Origin: Asticcacaulis sp. AND118
GTDB lineage: Bacteria > Pseudomonadota > Alphaproteobacteria > Caulobacterales > Caulobacteraceae
DNA: 64,000 bases
Assembly: GCF_020535245.1 (NCBI RefSeq)
Contig: NZ_CP084910.1
Location: 1,092,501 to 1,156,500 of the forward strand
Direction: 5' to 3'
The notes below the pieces were generated by a model. It made no database searches. It saw only the letters and a program-made list of their open reading frames with translations, and had not been told where the DNA came from. Position 1 is the stretch's first letter; the number at the start of each line of letters is the position of its first letter. Both the position numbers and the translations under genes were made by a program. Of this stretch, positions 1 to 7,906 are shown one piece after another.

Positions 1-2
1 CG

Positions 3-1244
3 GAGCCCCCGCGCGCCGAAACGGGCCAGACGCCGGTCAAGGCGCATACGCCGCCGAAGATTACGCCGACGCCTGCCGCCAATGCCTATGCCACCTTCGC
101 CGACTGGCGCGAGGCCTTTGTGACGCGCGCCGTGGCCAAGGGCTTCGACCGAGCCTTTGTCGAGGGCCTGCTGGCCGATGTGCAGCCCAAGGAATCGGTG
201 GTGAAGGCCGATACGGGCCAGCCGGAATTTTCCAAGCCCATCTCTTCCTATGTCAAGAATGCCGTTTCCGCTGCGCGCGTGCAGACGGGGCGCGACCGCC
301 TCAGCGCCAATCCGAACGTGGCCGCCATCGAGGCGAAATATGGTGTACCGCGCGAAGTGCTGGGCGGCATATGGGGCATGGAAAGCGATTACGGCCGCGT
401 ACAGGGCGACATCGACGTGCTGACGGCCTTTGCAACGCTGGCCTATGACGGCCGACGCCGCGACTGGGCCGAAACGCAACTGTTCAACGTCCTGACCATT
501 ATAAAGAGTGGCAAGGCGACGCGTCAGGAACTGAAGGGCTCGTGGGCGGGCGCGATGGGCCAGACGCAGTTCCTGCCGGAAAACTATCTCAAGCTGGGGC
601 AGGACGGCGACGGCGACGGCCACGTCAATATCTGGACCTCCGACTCCGACGCTCTGGCCTCGGCGGCGAACCTGCTGAAAAGCGAGGGCTGGCGTCCGGG
701 ACAGGCCTGGGCCGTCGAGGTGAGCCTCCCGGCAGGTTTCGACTACTATCTGTCGGAAACCGAAACCCAGACGCCCGACTGGTGGGCGCAGAAGGGCGTG
801 GTGCGCGCCGACGGGGGCACATGGAACGCGGATGAAAAGGCCGCGCCCGCCGTGCTGATCCTGCCGTCGGGGGCAAAAGGGCCGGCCTTTCTGGCCCTGC
901 CCAACCACTTCGTCATTCGCAAGTACAACAATTCGACCGCCTACGCGCTGGCCGTGGGTCTCAATGCCGACGGCATTGCCGGGCGAGGGGCGCTGAAAAC
1001 GCCGTGGCCGGATGAACAGCCGCTGTCGCTGGGCGTGCGAAAGAATGTGCAGACCGCGCTGAACGCGGCCGGCTTCAATGCCGGCGCTGTAGACGGCGTG
1101 ATCGGCGTCGGCACGCGCAAGGCCCTGCGTGAATGGCAAAAGGCCAATGGCCGCGTGGCGGACGGTTATCTCAGCTATGAACTGGCCAACGAACTGGCGG
1201 CCAAGGTAAGCGGTTATACGATAATCGGCCCGACCGGCCGTTGA
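3..1244 (+). CDS. Lytic murein transglycosylase, MltB type (5' end outside window)
   Basis: Cleaves the peptidoglycan glycan strand in the periplasm with formation of anhydro-muropeptides. The open frame runs in from the left edge: codons before the GTG at 120 already read as family sequence (FADWREAF), so that GTG is internal and the true start is outside. An SLT_2-type domain follows, with the catalytic glutamate in GMESDYGR, then GAMGQTQFLP typical of MltB proteins. The last 60 or so residues form a peptidoglycan-binding domain (VQTALNAAGFNAGAVDG). No clear terminator follows. The family call is firm; which MltB paralogue it is cannot be told. Confidence 0.93.
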   Translation, partial: EPPRAETGQTPVKAHTPPKITPTPAANAYATFADWREAFVTRAVAKGFDRAFVEGLLADVQPKESVVKADTGQPEFSKPISSYVKNAVSAARVQTGRDRLSANPNVAAIEAKYGVPREVLGGIWGMESDYGRVQGDIDVLTAFATLAYDGRRRDWAETQLFNVLTIIKSGKATRQELKGSWAGAMGQTQFLPENYLKLGQDGDGDGHVNIWTSDSDALASAANLLKSEGWRPGQAWAVEVSLPAGFDYYLSETETQTPDWWAQKGVVRADGGTWNADEKAAPAVLILPSGAKGPAFLALPNHFVIRKYNNSTAYALAVGLNADGIAGRGALKTPWPDEQPLSLGVRKNVQTALNAAGFNAGAVDGVIGVGTRKALREWQKANGRVADGYLSYELANELAAKVSGYTIIGPTGR

Positions 1245-1951
1245 GATGATCCGAACACGGTCATTGCTGCGTTGCGGGATAATTTCCCGTGAGTGGTAAT
1301 TTTTTACCAATGACAACGTTATCGTTTTGGCCTGTGGCGGTATCGCGGGGGCGAATCCGGCCCGTTTATCGTACCATTCGGTGGCTGTCGTTCGTAAAAA
1401 CGTCTTTATAAATTTGACACATAGCGTTGAAAGGGACTGGTTTTTCGCCAGTCCGGCGCAATACCGATGGGGGATTGTGCGCCAAATTAAAAAAAATTCA
1501 TGCGGATTGAAAATAATCTCATTCCCACCTGCAAACTTAACTATCGGACAAGTTTGAGTTTTTGGGATAAAGTCACACAAAACGCCTTGCCTGTGGCGAA
1601 AATGAGACGTGTGGTGGCACGATAAGCACCTTGACGGGGTGAGGGAGGATTGCTTTTTTAGTTCGCAAATCACTTTGTAACCATCGGTGTAACAAAGAGA
1701 TCGCTCTTGTCCCGTCATCCGGCGGGGTGAGGGCAAAGGTTTGTGCGCAGCGCAGACGTATGCGGGCGTAGATCCGTAACGATGCGTAACACAAGAGAGG
1801 TTCACGAAGGGACATGCGACCGCAGGGGAACATGGGCTTTCGTGTGCCGCGTTTTAAACACGTCTTAGGCTTAATCCGGGGGTTCACGCTGCCCCCGAAA
1901 TCCTTGGTCAGCCTCCTCCGGGGGTTCTCCTTAATCAGGAATTGGCGAAAA
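1245..1951. other. Long leader and intergenic region upstream of exbB
   Basis: This 707-base stretch has no convincing gene; the open frame at 1327-1557 has no ribosome site or family features. It holds a perfect 7-bp hairpin at 1434-1454 (GGACTGG, loop, CCAGTCC) and a Fur-like dyad near 1507-1525. A second GC hairpin lies at about 1877-1893 (CGGGGG/CCCCCG). The part around 1380-1560 is AT-rich and is the likely promoter area for the exbB operon. Confidence 0.5.
1507..1525. promoter_or_regulatory. Possible Fur-type iron box upstream of exbB
   Basis: Read on the minus strand the site is GGAATGAGATTATTTTCAA, which partly matches the 7-1-7 Fur pattern (TGAGAAT n ATTCTCA). Iron control of exbB-exbD-tonB is common in proteobacteria, so the position is plausible. 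The match is imperfect and the distance to the start codon is over 400 bases. Confidence 0.3.
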
Positions 1952-2824
1952 ATGCTCGAACACAAGAAACACAATCCGCTCATTGCTCTGCTCGGCGCTG
2001 CTGCGCTGCTCGTGAGCGCCCCGACGATCGCGGCTGCCGCTGCCGTCACGTCGCCCGCCGCCGCCGAAGCGCCGGCTGCTGAAGCTCCCGCCGCTGACAC
2101 CGGCGAAGAATCGGCCACCTCGTCCGCTTCGGGTCACGGTGAAATCACCGTTTCGAGCATGTTCATGATGGCCGTGCCGGTCGTTAAGGCCGTCATGATC
2201 GGCCTGGTGCTCGCCTCGATCATCTCCTGGACCATCCTGGTCATCAAGCTGATCTTCTTCGGCAAGCTGAACAAGGTCTCCAACCAATACCTCGAAGCCT
2301 TCCGTGGCGCGCGCTCGATCGCCGACATCAACCGCATCTCGACCTCGGATGAGTTCGCTGGCAACCCGATGGCCGACATGGCCGCCGTCGCCACCGAAGA
2401 AGTCCAGATCTCGAAGCAAGCCGGCCTGCAGGTTTCGGGCGAGCACCGCGACTCGACCCTGCACCGCGCTTCGTCCTCGATCAACGCGGTTCAGGCCGGT
2501 CTGGCCAAGCGTCTGTCGGGTGGCCTGGTGTTCCTTGCCTCGACCGGTTCGATCGGGCCGTTCGTCGGTCTGTTCGGTACGGTTTACGGCATCATGAACT
2601 CGTTCATCGGTATCGCCAACACGCAGACCACCAACCTGGCCGTCGTGGCTCCGGGTATCGCCGAAGCCCTGCTCGCCACCGGTATCGGTCTGGCTGCCGC
2701 TATCCCGGCCGTCGTCATGTACAACATCTTCAACACCCAGATTGCTGCCTACGGCACGCGTTCGGAACAGTTCGTCTCGGAACTGATGAACTCGCTGTCG
2801 CGTCAACTCGACAAAGGGGCGTAA
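1952..2824 (+). CDS. exbB: ExbB/TolQ-type proton channel subunit
   Basis: Inner-membrane proton channel of the Ton system; with ExbD it uses the proton gradient to energise TonB. The ATG at 1952 is preferred. It opens with a signal-like hydrophobic stretch (NPLIALLGAAALLVSAP) and an Ala/Pro/Glu-rich linker to about residue 65, as in long ExbB proteins. Membrane helices lie near residues 79-100, 190-215 and 240-262, and the conserved MotA/TolQ segment GPFVGLFGTVYGIMNSF is present. The in-frame ATG at 1814 would add 46 unusual residues with a poorly spaced ribosome site. It is 290 residues long and lies 6 bases before exbD in one operon. Confidence 0.95.
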   Translation: MLEHKKHNPLIALLGAAALLVSAPTIAAAAAVTSPAAAEAPAAEAPAADTGEESATSSASGHGEITVSSMFMMAVPVVKAVMIGLVLASIISWTILVIKLIFFGKLNKVSNQYLEAFRGARSIADINRISTSDEFAGNPMADMAAVATEEVQISKQAGLQVSGEHRDSTLHRASSSINAVQAGLAKRLSGGLVFLASTGSIGPFVGLFGTVYGIMNSFIGIANTQTTNLAVVAPGIAEALLATGIGLAAAIPAVVMYNIFNTQIAAYGTRSEQFVSELMNSLSRQLDKGA

Positions 2825-2830
2825 TCACTC

Positions 2831-3268
2831 ATGGGAGCCAAGCTATCCTCTGGCAGCGGCGGCTCGAAGTTCCATATCGAGCAGAACAGCGAAATCAACG
2901 TTACGCCGTTCGTCGATATCATGCTGGTTCTTCTGATCATCTTCATGGTGGCCGCCCCTATGGCCACCGTGTCGATCGAAGTGAAGCTTCCGACAGCTGT
3001 CGCCCCGCCGCAACAAAACCCGCCGAAGCCGATCTACATTTCCATCCAGTCGGATGGCGGTGTGTTCATCGGCGACAAACCCACCACTCTGGCCGATCTT
3101 GGCGCCGACATGAAAATTCAGGTCGGTCGTCGTGAACCGGAGAAAGAGCGTATCTTCATCCGCTGTGACCGCACGACTCGTTATGCGGACTTTATGCAGG
3201 TGATGAACGCGCTGCAGGACAATGGTTTCTACAGCGTGGCTCTGATCGGTGAAGACGGTAACAAGTAA
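2831..3268 (+). CDS. exbD: ExbD/TolR-type biopolymer transport protein
   Basis: Partner of ExbB, anchored by one N-terminal helix (VDIMLVLLIIFMVAAPM, near residues 28-45). The Asp just before this helix (FVDIML) is the conserved proton-pathway residue of the ExbD/TolR family. The rest is a periplasmic domain; 145 residues is the normal family length. It starts 6 bases after exbB and ends 14 bases before tonB, so the three are surely co-transcribed. Confidence 0.96.
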   Translation: MGAKLSSGSGGSKFHIEQNSEINVTPFVDIMLVLLIIFMVAAPMATVSIEVKLPTAVAPPQQNPPKPIYISIQSDGGVFIGDKPTTLADLGADMKIQVGRREPEKERIFIRCDRTTRYADFMQVMNALQDNGFYSVALIGEDGNK

Positions 3269-3282
3269 GAGGGCCTGAGAAC

Positions 3283-4002
3283 ATGGAAGAGACCCCCCAC
3301 AGGCGTCGAGATCCTATTCTCGACCCCCCGATCAACAAGGACAAATCGCCCTTGTTCATCGGTATTGGCGTGGCGATCGTGGCCCACGTGGCGTTGGCCT
3401 ACTACATCTACAAGGAAAAATTCGAGATCAAGGAAGTGGTCTATGAAGACCAGAAAATTGATACCGAACTTGTAGAACTGGCCCCGCCGCCGCCTCCACC
3501 GCCTCCGCCCCCGCCGCCTCCGCCTGACATGCCTCCGCCTCCGCCGAAGCTGCAGGTCCGTGAGCCGGTGATCCAGACCGACGCACCGCCTCCGCCGCAA
3601 CCGATCCAGATCGAAGCGACGAAGAAGGAAGACCGCGTCGAGTACAAGGGGCCGCCGCAAATCGTCCCGGGTCCCCCGCCGCCTCCGGCGCCGGTGGTCC
3701 CCGCAGGTCCGCGATACACGACGGCTAGATGGACGCCGCCGAACTCGGACCAGATGCTTGACCTTTATCCGCCGCGTGCCCAGGACGCGGAAGTCGAGGG
3801 CGAAGTCACGATCGACTGCGTTCTTAACTCTGAAGGCAAGATTACGGGCTGCACCGTCGAAAGCGAAAAGCCTGCGGGCTATGGTTTCGGCGCGGCAACC
3901 GTCAAGGGCTTCATGCGTTACGCCAAAATTCAAAAAGGCAGTGACGGTGAACTCCGCGATGGCGACCGTAAGAAGTTCCGCTTCCGCTGGACGCTGCAAT
4001 AG
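3283..4002 (+). CDS. tonB: Energy transducer TonB with a 14-proline run
   Basis: Transmits energy from ExbB/ExbD across the periplasm to outer-membrane receptors. It has a cytoplasmic N-terminus, one helix near residues 26-43 (IGIGVAIVAHVALAYYIY), a proline-rich spacer with 14 consecutive prolines at residues 68-81 followed by DMPPPPP, and a TonB C-terminal domain from about residue 155. Translation of the proline run should depend on elongation factor P, which is an inference from known ribosome stalling on polyproline. It is the last gene of the exbB-exbD-tonB operon and is followed by a strong terminator. Confidence 0.95.
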   Translation: MEETPHRRRDPILDPPINKDKSPLFIGIGVAIVAHVALAYYIYKEKFEIKEVVYEDQKIDTELVELAPPPPPPPPPPPPPPDMPPPPPKLQVREPVIQTDAPPPPQPIQIEATKKEDRVEYKGPPQIVPGPPPPPAPVVPAGPRYTTARWTPPNSDQMLDLYPPRAQDAEVEGEVTIDCVLNSEGKITGCTVESEKPAGYGFGAATVKGFMRYAKIQKGSDGELRDGDRKKFRFRWTLQ

Positions 4003-4027
4003 GTTTTCGAACCTTGCACAAGATAAG

Positions 4028-4054
4028 CCCCCCGGTTCCGCCGGGGGGTTTTTT
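4028..4054 (+). terminator. Rho-independent terminator after tonB
   Basis: An 8-bp stem, CCCCCCGG with loop TTCCG and CCGGGGGG, is followed directly by six T. It lies 26 bases after the tonB stop and closes the exbB-exbD-tonB operon. Confidence 0.93.
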
Positions 4055-4385
4055 CGTGTCTGCCACCACTATCGGGATAAGGCGTAATCGGGATAGGGCG
4101 TACAGGGGCGGAGCGCAGTCCGGAGAGAACCGGTCACCCAAAGCGCAACGTGATCACAAAAAAGGGATTTGAACTTATCATTGCTAAGTGATAAGGGTGA
4201 CTAAGTAGAGCAAGAGCATCCTTTCCGTCGATGAGCGTTTTCGGGCGAGGGGGCCCGCGAAGCATCGGCAGTCGATTCAGATTGTGACCTAGAACCCAAG
4301 CCGCCGGCCCGCAACACCGGTGGCGCCCGGACGGTCCGTTTTTCCGGACAGGACCGCCGGAAGTACAGAGGAAAGGACCTACAGG
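4055..4385. other. Intergenic region before the second tonB
   Basis: No gene is seen here on the plus strand; the long minus-strand frame across it is a shadow of the tonB-like gene. It contains a perfect 7-bp dyad at 4174-4195 and a short hairpin near 4334-4350 (GTCCG/CGGAC). The separate terminator on each side shows that the second tonB has its own promoter somewhere in this stretch. Confidence 0.5.
4174..4195. promoter_or_regulatory. Dyad CTTATCA-8-TGATAAG, possible operator
   Basis: CTTATCA at 4174-4180 and TGATAAG at 4189-4195 are exact inverted repeats separated by 8 bases. The dyad sits about 190 bases upstream of the second tonB start, has no T-run and so looks like a protein-binding site rather than a terminator. 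No regulator can be named from the sequence. Confidence 0.35.
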
Positions 4386-5102
4386 ATGGCTTCCACCCTT
4401 ATCCCGCCGACCCGCAACCCGCTGTTTAACACCACGCCGCAAAAACGTCTGACGCCGCCTGTGATCGCCGGTGTCGCCGTGGCGACGCTGGTGCATGTCG
4501 GACTGGCCGCCTACATCATCCATGAGCGGTTCGAGGTGAAGATGGCGCAAACGCCGGACGGCGAGATCATTATGGAAACGCCCATTATCACCTTGGAGCG
4601 CAAGAAGCCGGACCCGGTCGTTCAGGAACAAAAGCCGGCCACCACGCCGATCCGCATCCATGATCCGGTCACCGTGACGCCGCTGGCCGAAGAGACGATC
4701 CCCGTCACCCCGGCGACGCCGGACTCGCCTGTGGCCACCGGACCTATCACGACGATTGTCGGGCAGCTCGGCCCTGTGGCTGAAACCGGCCCAGTAATCG
4801 TGGCCCCGCCGGCCTATGTCAAGGCGGTGTGGTCGCGCTTCCCCGATTCGTCGGCTCTGCTGGACTACTATCCCGCCCGCGCCATGGATGCCGAAATCGA
4901 AGGGACGACGACGCTGGCCTGCACCGTGCGCGACACCAAGGGCCGTGTGAAGTGCGAAGTTCTGTCGGAATCGCCGAAAAGCTATGGCTTCGGAGACGCT
5001 GCCGTGCGTGTGGTGGAGGCTAAGGGCCGCGCCGATACCTCGAACGGCGCGGTCGAAGTCGGCGCGGTGATGCGCGTCAAGATGGGGTTTGCGCTTCAAT
5101 AA
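4386..5102 (+). CDS. Second TonB-like energy transducer
   Basis: TonB paralogue of 238 residues with the same layout as the one upstream: helix at about residues 25-44 (VIAGVAVATLVHVGLAAYII), a Pro/Thr/Val-rich spacer without a long proline run, and a TonB C-terminal domain (YYPARAMDAEIEGTTTLAC, then SPKSYGFGDAAV). The ATG at 4386 is preferred because GAGGAAAGG lies just upstream and the first helix then sits at the expected distance; the frame is open back to 4320. It has its own terminator and no exbB/exbD partner, so it presumably shares those upstream or serves a subset of receptors. Confidence 0.88.
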   Translation: MASTLIPPTRNPLFNTTPQKRLTPPVIAGVAVATLVHVGLAAYIIHERFEVKMAQTPDGEIIMETPIITLERKKPDPVVQEQKPATTPIRIHDPVTVTPLAEETIPVTPATPDSPVATGPITTIVGQLGPVAETGPVIVAPPAYVKAVWSRFPDSSALLDYYPARAMDAEIEGTTTLACTVRDTKGRVKCEVLSESPKSYGFGDAAVRVVEAKGRADTSNGAVEVGAVMRVKMGFALQ

Positions 5103-5126
5103 AGGGGGCGTGCCTTATTGGACGCA

Positions 5127-5157
5127 AAAGGCCTCCGGATATCCGGAGGCCTTTTTT
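5127..5157 (+). terminator. Rho-independent terminator after second tonB
   Basis: A long perfect palindrome, AAAAGGCCTCCGGAT and its complement, runs into a T-tract. It lies 24 bases after the stop codon. Confidence 0.93.
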
Positions 5158-5248
5158 ACGTCCGCCTTATGTCGAAGCGGTCACGTTTGATTGACCGCGC
5201 CCGGTTGGCCCGCCATTATGCGGTGACACAAATCCGAGGGAGCGGCCC

Positions 5249-6019
5249 ATGCGTCCGAGTGCTTTTCTGAACCCCAAATTTCTGTCGCTGGCGGCGGTGC
5301 TCGCGGCGGCCGGAACGCTGGTGGCCTGTGAAACCAATGACACGTTGGGTCGCAGCCAGTTCCTGCTGGTCGATAATGCCGATCTGGAGCCTTCGGCGCT
5401 TCAGGGGTGGCAGGAACTGATGAAGACGGCCAAGGTCTCGACTGACGCCACGCTGAACCGCCGCGTCAAGACGGTCGGGGCGAAGATCGTCGCGGCTGGT
5501 GGCTACGATCCCAGCCAATGGGAATACGTGCTGTTTCAGGACGATCAGCCCAATGCTTTCGTCATTCCGGGCAACAAGATCGGCGTGAACACCGGCCTGT
5601 TCAAGGTGGTGAAGAACGACGATCAACTGGCCGCGGTGCTGGGCCACGAAGCCGCGCACGTGCTCGGTAAACACGCGGCCGAACGCTATTCGCAGCAGGT
5701 GGGTTCGCAGATCGCGCTGCAAACGGCGGTCGGCGCGACTTCGGGCCGGACGCAGCAGGTCATCGCCAACTACGGCGGTATGGGCGCGCAACTGGGTTTG
5801 TTGCTGCCCTATTCGCGCAAGCACGAGCTTGAGGCCGACCGCATCGGCGTCGATATCATGGTCAAGGCGGGTTATAAGGCGTCGGAATCCGTCGCTCTGT
5901 GGCGCAATATGCAGGCCCTCAATCAGGGCAAGCCGCCGGAATTCCTGTCGACCCACCCGTCGGACGACACGCGCATCGCCCAACTGGAAAGCTATATCCG
6001 GTCGAAGGGCTATAAATAA
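5249..6019 (+). CDS. M48-family zinc metalloprotease, lipoprotein
   Basis: Predicted envelope protease of 256 residues, BepA/LoiP-like in layout. A signal peptide ends in the lipobox LVAC, so Cys near residue 27 should be lipidated. The zinc motif HEAAH lies near residue 132 and the third ligand Glu in ELEAD near residue 192. A good ribosome site (GAGGGAG) precedes the ATG. Family members help quality control of outer-membrane proteins; that role here is inferred. The small TonB-C-like gene follows after 20 bases and is probably co-transcribed. Confidence 0.93.
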   Translation: MRPSAFLNPKFLSLAAVLAAAGTLVACETNDTLGRSQFLLVDNADLEPSALQGWQELMKTAKVSTDATLNRRVKTVGAKIVAAGGYDPSQWEYVLFQDDQPNAFVIPGNKIGVNTGLFKVVKNDDQLAAVLGHEAAHVLGKHAAERYSQQVGSQIALQTAVGATSGRTQQVIANYGGMGAQLGLLLPYSRKHELEADRIGVDIMVKAGYKASESVALWRNMQALNQGKPPEFLSTHPSDDTRIAQLESYIRSKGYK

Positions 6020-6039
6020 CCAACACCCAGGGGGGAATT

Positions 6040-6390
6040 ATGAAAACCTGTCTATCCATTGCCACGGTCATGATCATGGTGACTACCGTTGCGTCGGCGC
6101 AGGACGTGAAGTCTGAACCGCGCTTCAAGGCGCCCGAACCGGCGCAAATGCTGCGCCTCTATCCCAAGGAGGCGCGCAAGGCCGGGTTAGGGGCAGACGT
6201 TATCATCGGCTGTGCGTGGTCGGAAAAGGGTCGTTTGACCTGTCGTGTGCTCAGGGAGACCCCTGAGGGGCAAGGCTTTGGCGAAGCCACGGTGAAAGGT
6301 TTCGAGGCACATGGTCGTGCTTTGGACGTCAACACCGCTTCCGCGCCGGATCAGGAAAAGAAATTTCGCTACCGATGGACGACCAAATAG
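6040..6390 (+). CDS. Stand-alone periplasmic TonB-C-like protein
   Basis: A 116-residue protein with a cleavable signal peptide (ends near VASAQ) and then only a domain resembling the C-terminal domains of the two TonB proteins upstream. Shared features are YPKEARKAGLGADV against YPPRAQDAEVEGEV, the paired Cys (GCAW, LTCRV), and GFGEATVKGF against GFGAATVKGF. It has no membrane anchor and no proline spacer, so it cannot transmit energy as TonB does. It starts after a strong AGGGGGG ribosome site. Function unknown. Confidence 0.8.
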   Translation: MKTCLSIATVMIMVTTVASAQDVKSEPRFKAPEPAQMLRLYPKEARKAGLGADVIIGCAWSEKGRLTCRVLRETPEGQGFGEATVKGFEAHGRALDVNTASAPDQEKKFRYRWTTK

Positions 6391-6486
6391 CGAACCGTTT
6401 TTTCACCGCTTAATGCGTCGGGGGGTGAAAATACCCCTTGATCGGCGGGCCTGCGCAGTTTAGAGGATCGGCCCTCACGATGGTAT

Positions 6487-6562
6487 GCCGTCTTAGCTCA
6501 CTTGGTAGAGCGCCAGATTGTGGCTCTGGAGGTAGCTGGTTCGAAACCAGCAGACGGTACCA
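6487..6562 (+). tRNA. tRNA-His (GTG anticodon), G-1-less alphaproteobacterial type
   Basis: A full cloverleaf folds: acceptor GCCGTCT with AGACGGT, D-stem GCTC/GAGC, anticodon stem CCAGA/TCTGG around TTGTGGC (anticodon GTG), T-arm GCTGG TTCGAAA CCAGC, and an encoded CCA. The base before G1 is T, so no G-1 is encoded. Position 72 is T (G1-U72 wobble) and the discriminator is A73. These are the known divergent identity elements of Caulobacter-type tRNA-His. Confidence 0.97.
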
Positions 6563-6701
6563 TCGGGATAATCTCTCCTGAAAATCCGATTTAAGCGTTC
6601 CGGCGGATGGCCGCAGGGCCACCTTGTGACTGGTCGGGCGCGAAATCCGCGCTATAAGGCCGGTTCATTTGATCTGGCCTTGTTCGGTTTGGAATCGCGT
6701 C

Positions 6702-7787
6702 ATGGTGTCTTCCTTCAGTCTTATCGTCATCGGCGGCGGCATTACCGGCCTGAGCGTCGCCCTGCGCGCGCTTGATTTCGGGCTGGCGGTGACCGTGGTG
6801 GCGAAGGATAAGGTCGAAGACACGACCTCGGCCCTGTCGGCGGGGATGATCGCCCCGGCCATGGAGGCCCTGACCGAACCGCAGCCGGAGCTGTCCTACG
6901 CCCGCTATATCGACGCCCAGAAGCACTGGCCGGCCTTTGCCGCCGACCTGGGCCTGTCGGAAATCCTCGAAAGGGCGCAGCCCGCCGTCTGGGTGTGGTC
7001 GGGCGATGCGGGCCCGTCGCCGGACGACATGATGGCGCGCTTCACCGCCATGGGCGCCAAGGGGCAGGTGATGGCCGAGGAGGATCTGGGCAAGCTGGGC
7101 TTGCACGCGCCGTTGCAGGGCATCGAGATCGTCGGCGAATGGCTGATGGCGGCGGCTCCGGTGCTGGCCTTCTTCAAGGCGCAGTTCGAAGCGCGCGGCG
7201 GGCGCTGGATAGACGCTGAGGTCGCCAGGGTAGAGGCGCGGCGTGTCACCCTGAGCGATGGTGCGGGGCTGGAGGCCGGGCATGTGGCGGTCTGCGCCGG
7301 CTATGGCGCGGCGGCCTTTGCCGAAGACGTGCCGTCGCTCAGGGTGCTGACGCCGATCAAGGGGCATCTGCTCGATCGTGACGGGCCGACGGACCCGGCG
7401 CTGGCCGGGCGGATGGTGCGCTCGCCCTGGGGCTATTGGGTGTTTCTCGACGGCCTGACCAAGTTCGGCGCAACCATGCAGGCAGGCAGGGCCGATGAGG
7501 CCGTAGAGCCGGGCGTGATCGATTCGCTGAAGGACAAGGCGCGGAAATTCACACCTTCGACCACAGCCGGACTGGATGCCGTTACGCCGCGCATCGGAGT
7601 GCGGGCCGCCGCACCCGATCAATGGCCGCTGATCGGGCGCGACGCCAACGGCGTCTATGTGGCTACGGGTATGCGCCGCAACGGCTGGATATTCGGTCCC
7701 TATGCGGCTTCGGTGCTGACGGCGCTGATGACCGGTCAGGAGCCGCCGGAGGGGGCGGAGGCTTACGCGCCGGGGCGGTTCGGTTAA
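6702..7787 (+). CDS. FAD-dependent oxidoreductase, glycine oxidase (DAO) family
   Basis: A 361-residue flavoprotein of the D-amino-acid oxidase fold. The N-terminal FAD-binding motif is LIVIGGGITGLSVALRAL, and the C-terminal family segment is RAAAPDQWPLIG followed by TGMRRNGWIFGPYAA. ThiO-like glycine oxidases look like this, but no thiamine genes are nearby, so the substrate is unknown. The ATG at 6702 puts the Rossmann motif close to the N-terminus; an in-frame ATG at 6669 would add 11 residues. A palindromic repeat begins 2 bases after the stop codon. Confidence 0.82.
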   Translation: MVSSFSLIVIGGGITGLSVALRALDFGLAVTVVAKDKVEDTTSALSAGMIAPAMEALTEPQPELSYARYIDAQKHWPAFAADLGLSEILERAQPAVWVWSGDAGPSPDDMMARFTAMGAKGQVMAEEDLGKLGLHAPLQGIEIVGEWLMAAAPVLAFFKAQFEARGGRWIDAEVARVEARRVTLSDGAGLEAGHVAVCAGYGAAAFAEDVPSLRVLTPIKGHLLDRDGPTDPALAGRMVRSPWGYWVFLDGLTKFGATMQAGRADEAVEPGVIDSLKDKARKFTPSTTAGLDAVTPRIGVRAAAPDQWPLIGRDANGVYVATGMRRNGWIFGPYAASVLTALMTGQEPPEGAEAYAPGRFG

Positions 7788-7788
7788 A

Positions 7789-7832
7789 GCGCAATCCGAA
7801 AATTGGGAACCGGTTTTCGGATTCAATTGCGC
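7789..7832. repeat. Palindromic repeat family D, copy 1
   Basis: A 44-base imperfect palindrome bounded by GCGCAAT and ATTGCGC, with inner arms CCGAAAA and TTTTCGG. It starts 2 bases after the oxidoreductase stop codon. Related copies lie at 17143-17187, 56986-57028 and 62200-62243. Confidence 0.8.
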
Positions 7833-7906
7833 GCCAGATATGATTCATGAGTCGTTAACCGTGATCGGGCAAAATTTGCCTATTCATTGGTTAATGCGCT
7901 GTTCAC

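Noticed and set aside
1327-1557. 76-codon frame upstream of exbB
   Set aside because: No ribosome site, crosses a hairpin and an AT-rich promoter-like stretch, no recognisable features.
1814-1951. N-terminal extension of ExbB
   Set aside because: The added residues are basic and unlike ExbB, and the ribosome site is too close to the ATG at 1814. The start at 1952 gives a normal signal-like N-terminus.
1931-2806. Long minus-strand frame opposite exbB
   Set aside because: A shadow of the GC-rich exbB gene: no family features, His/Arg/Gly/Asp-rich product, no ribosome site.
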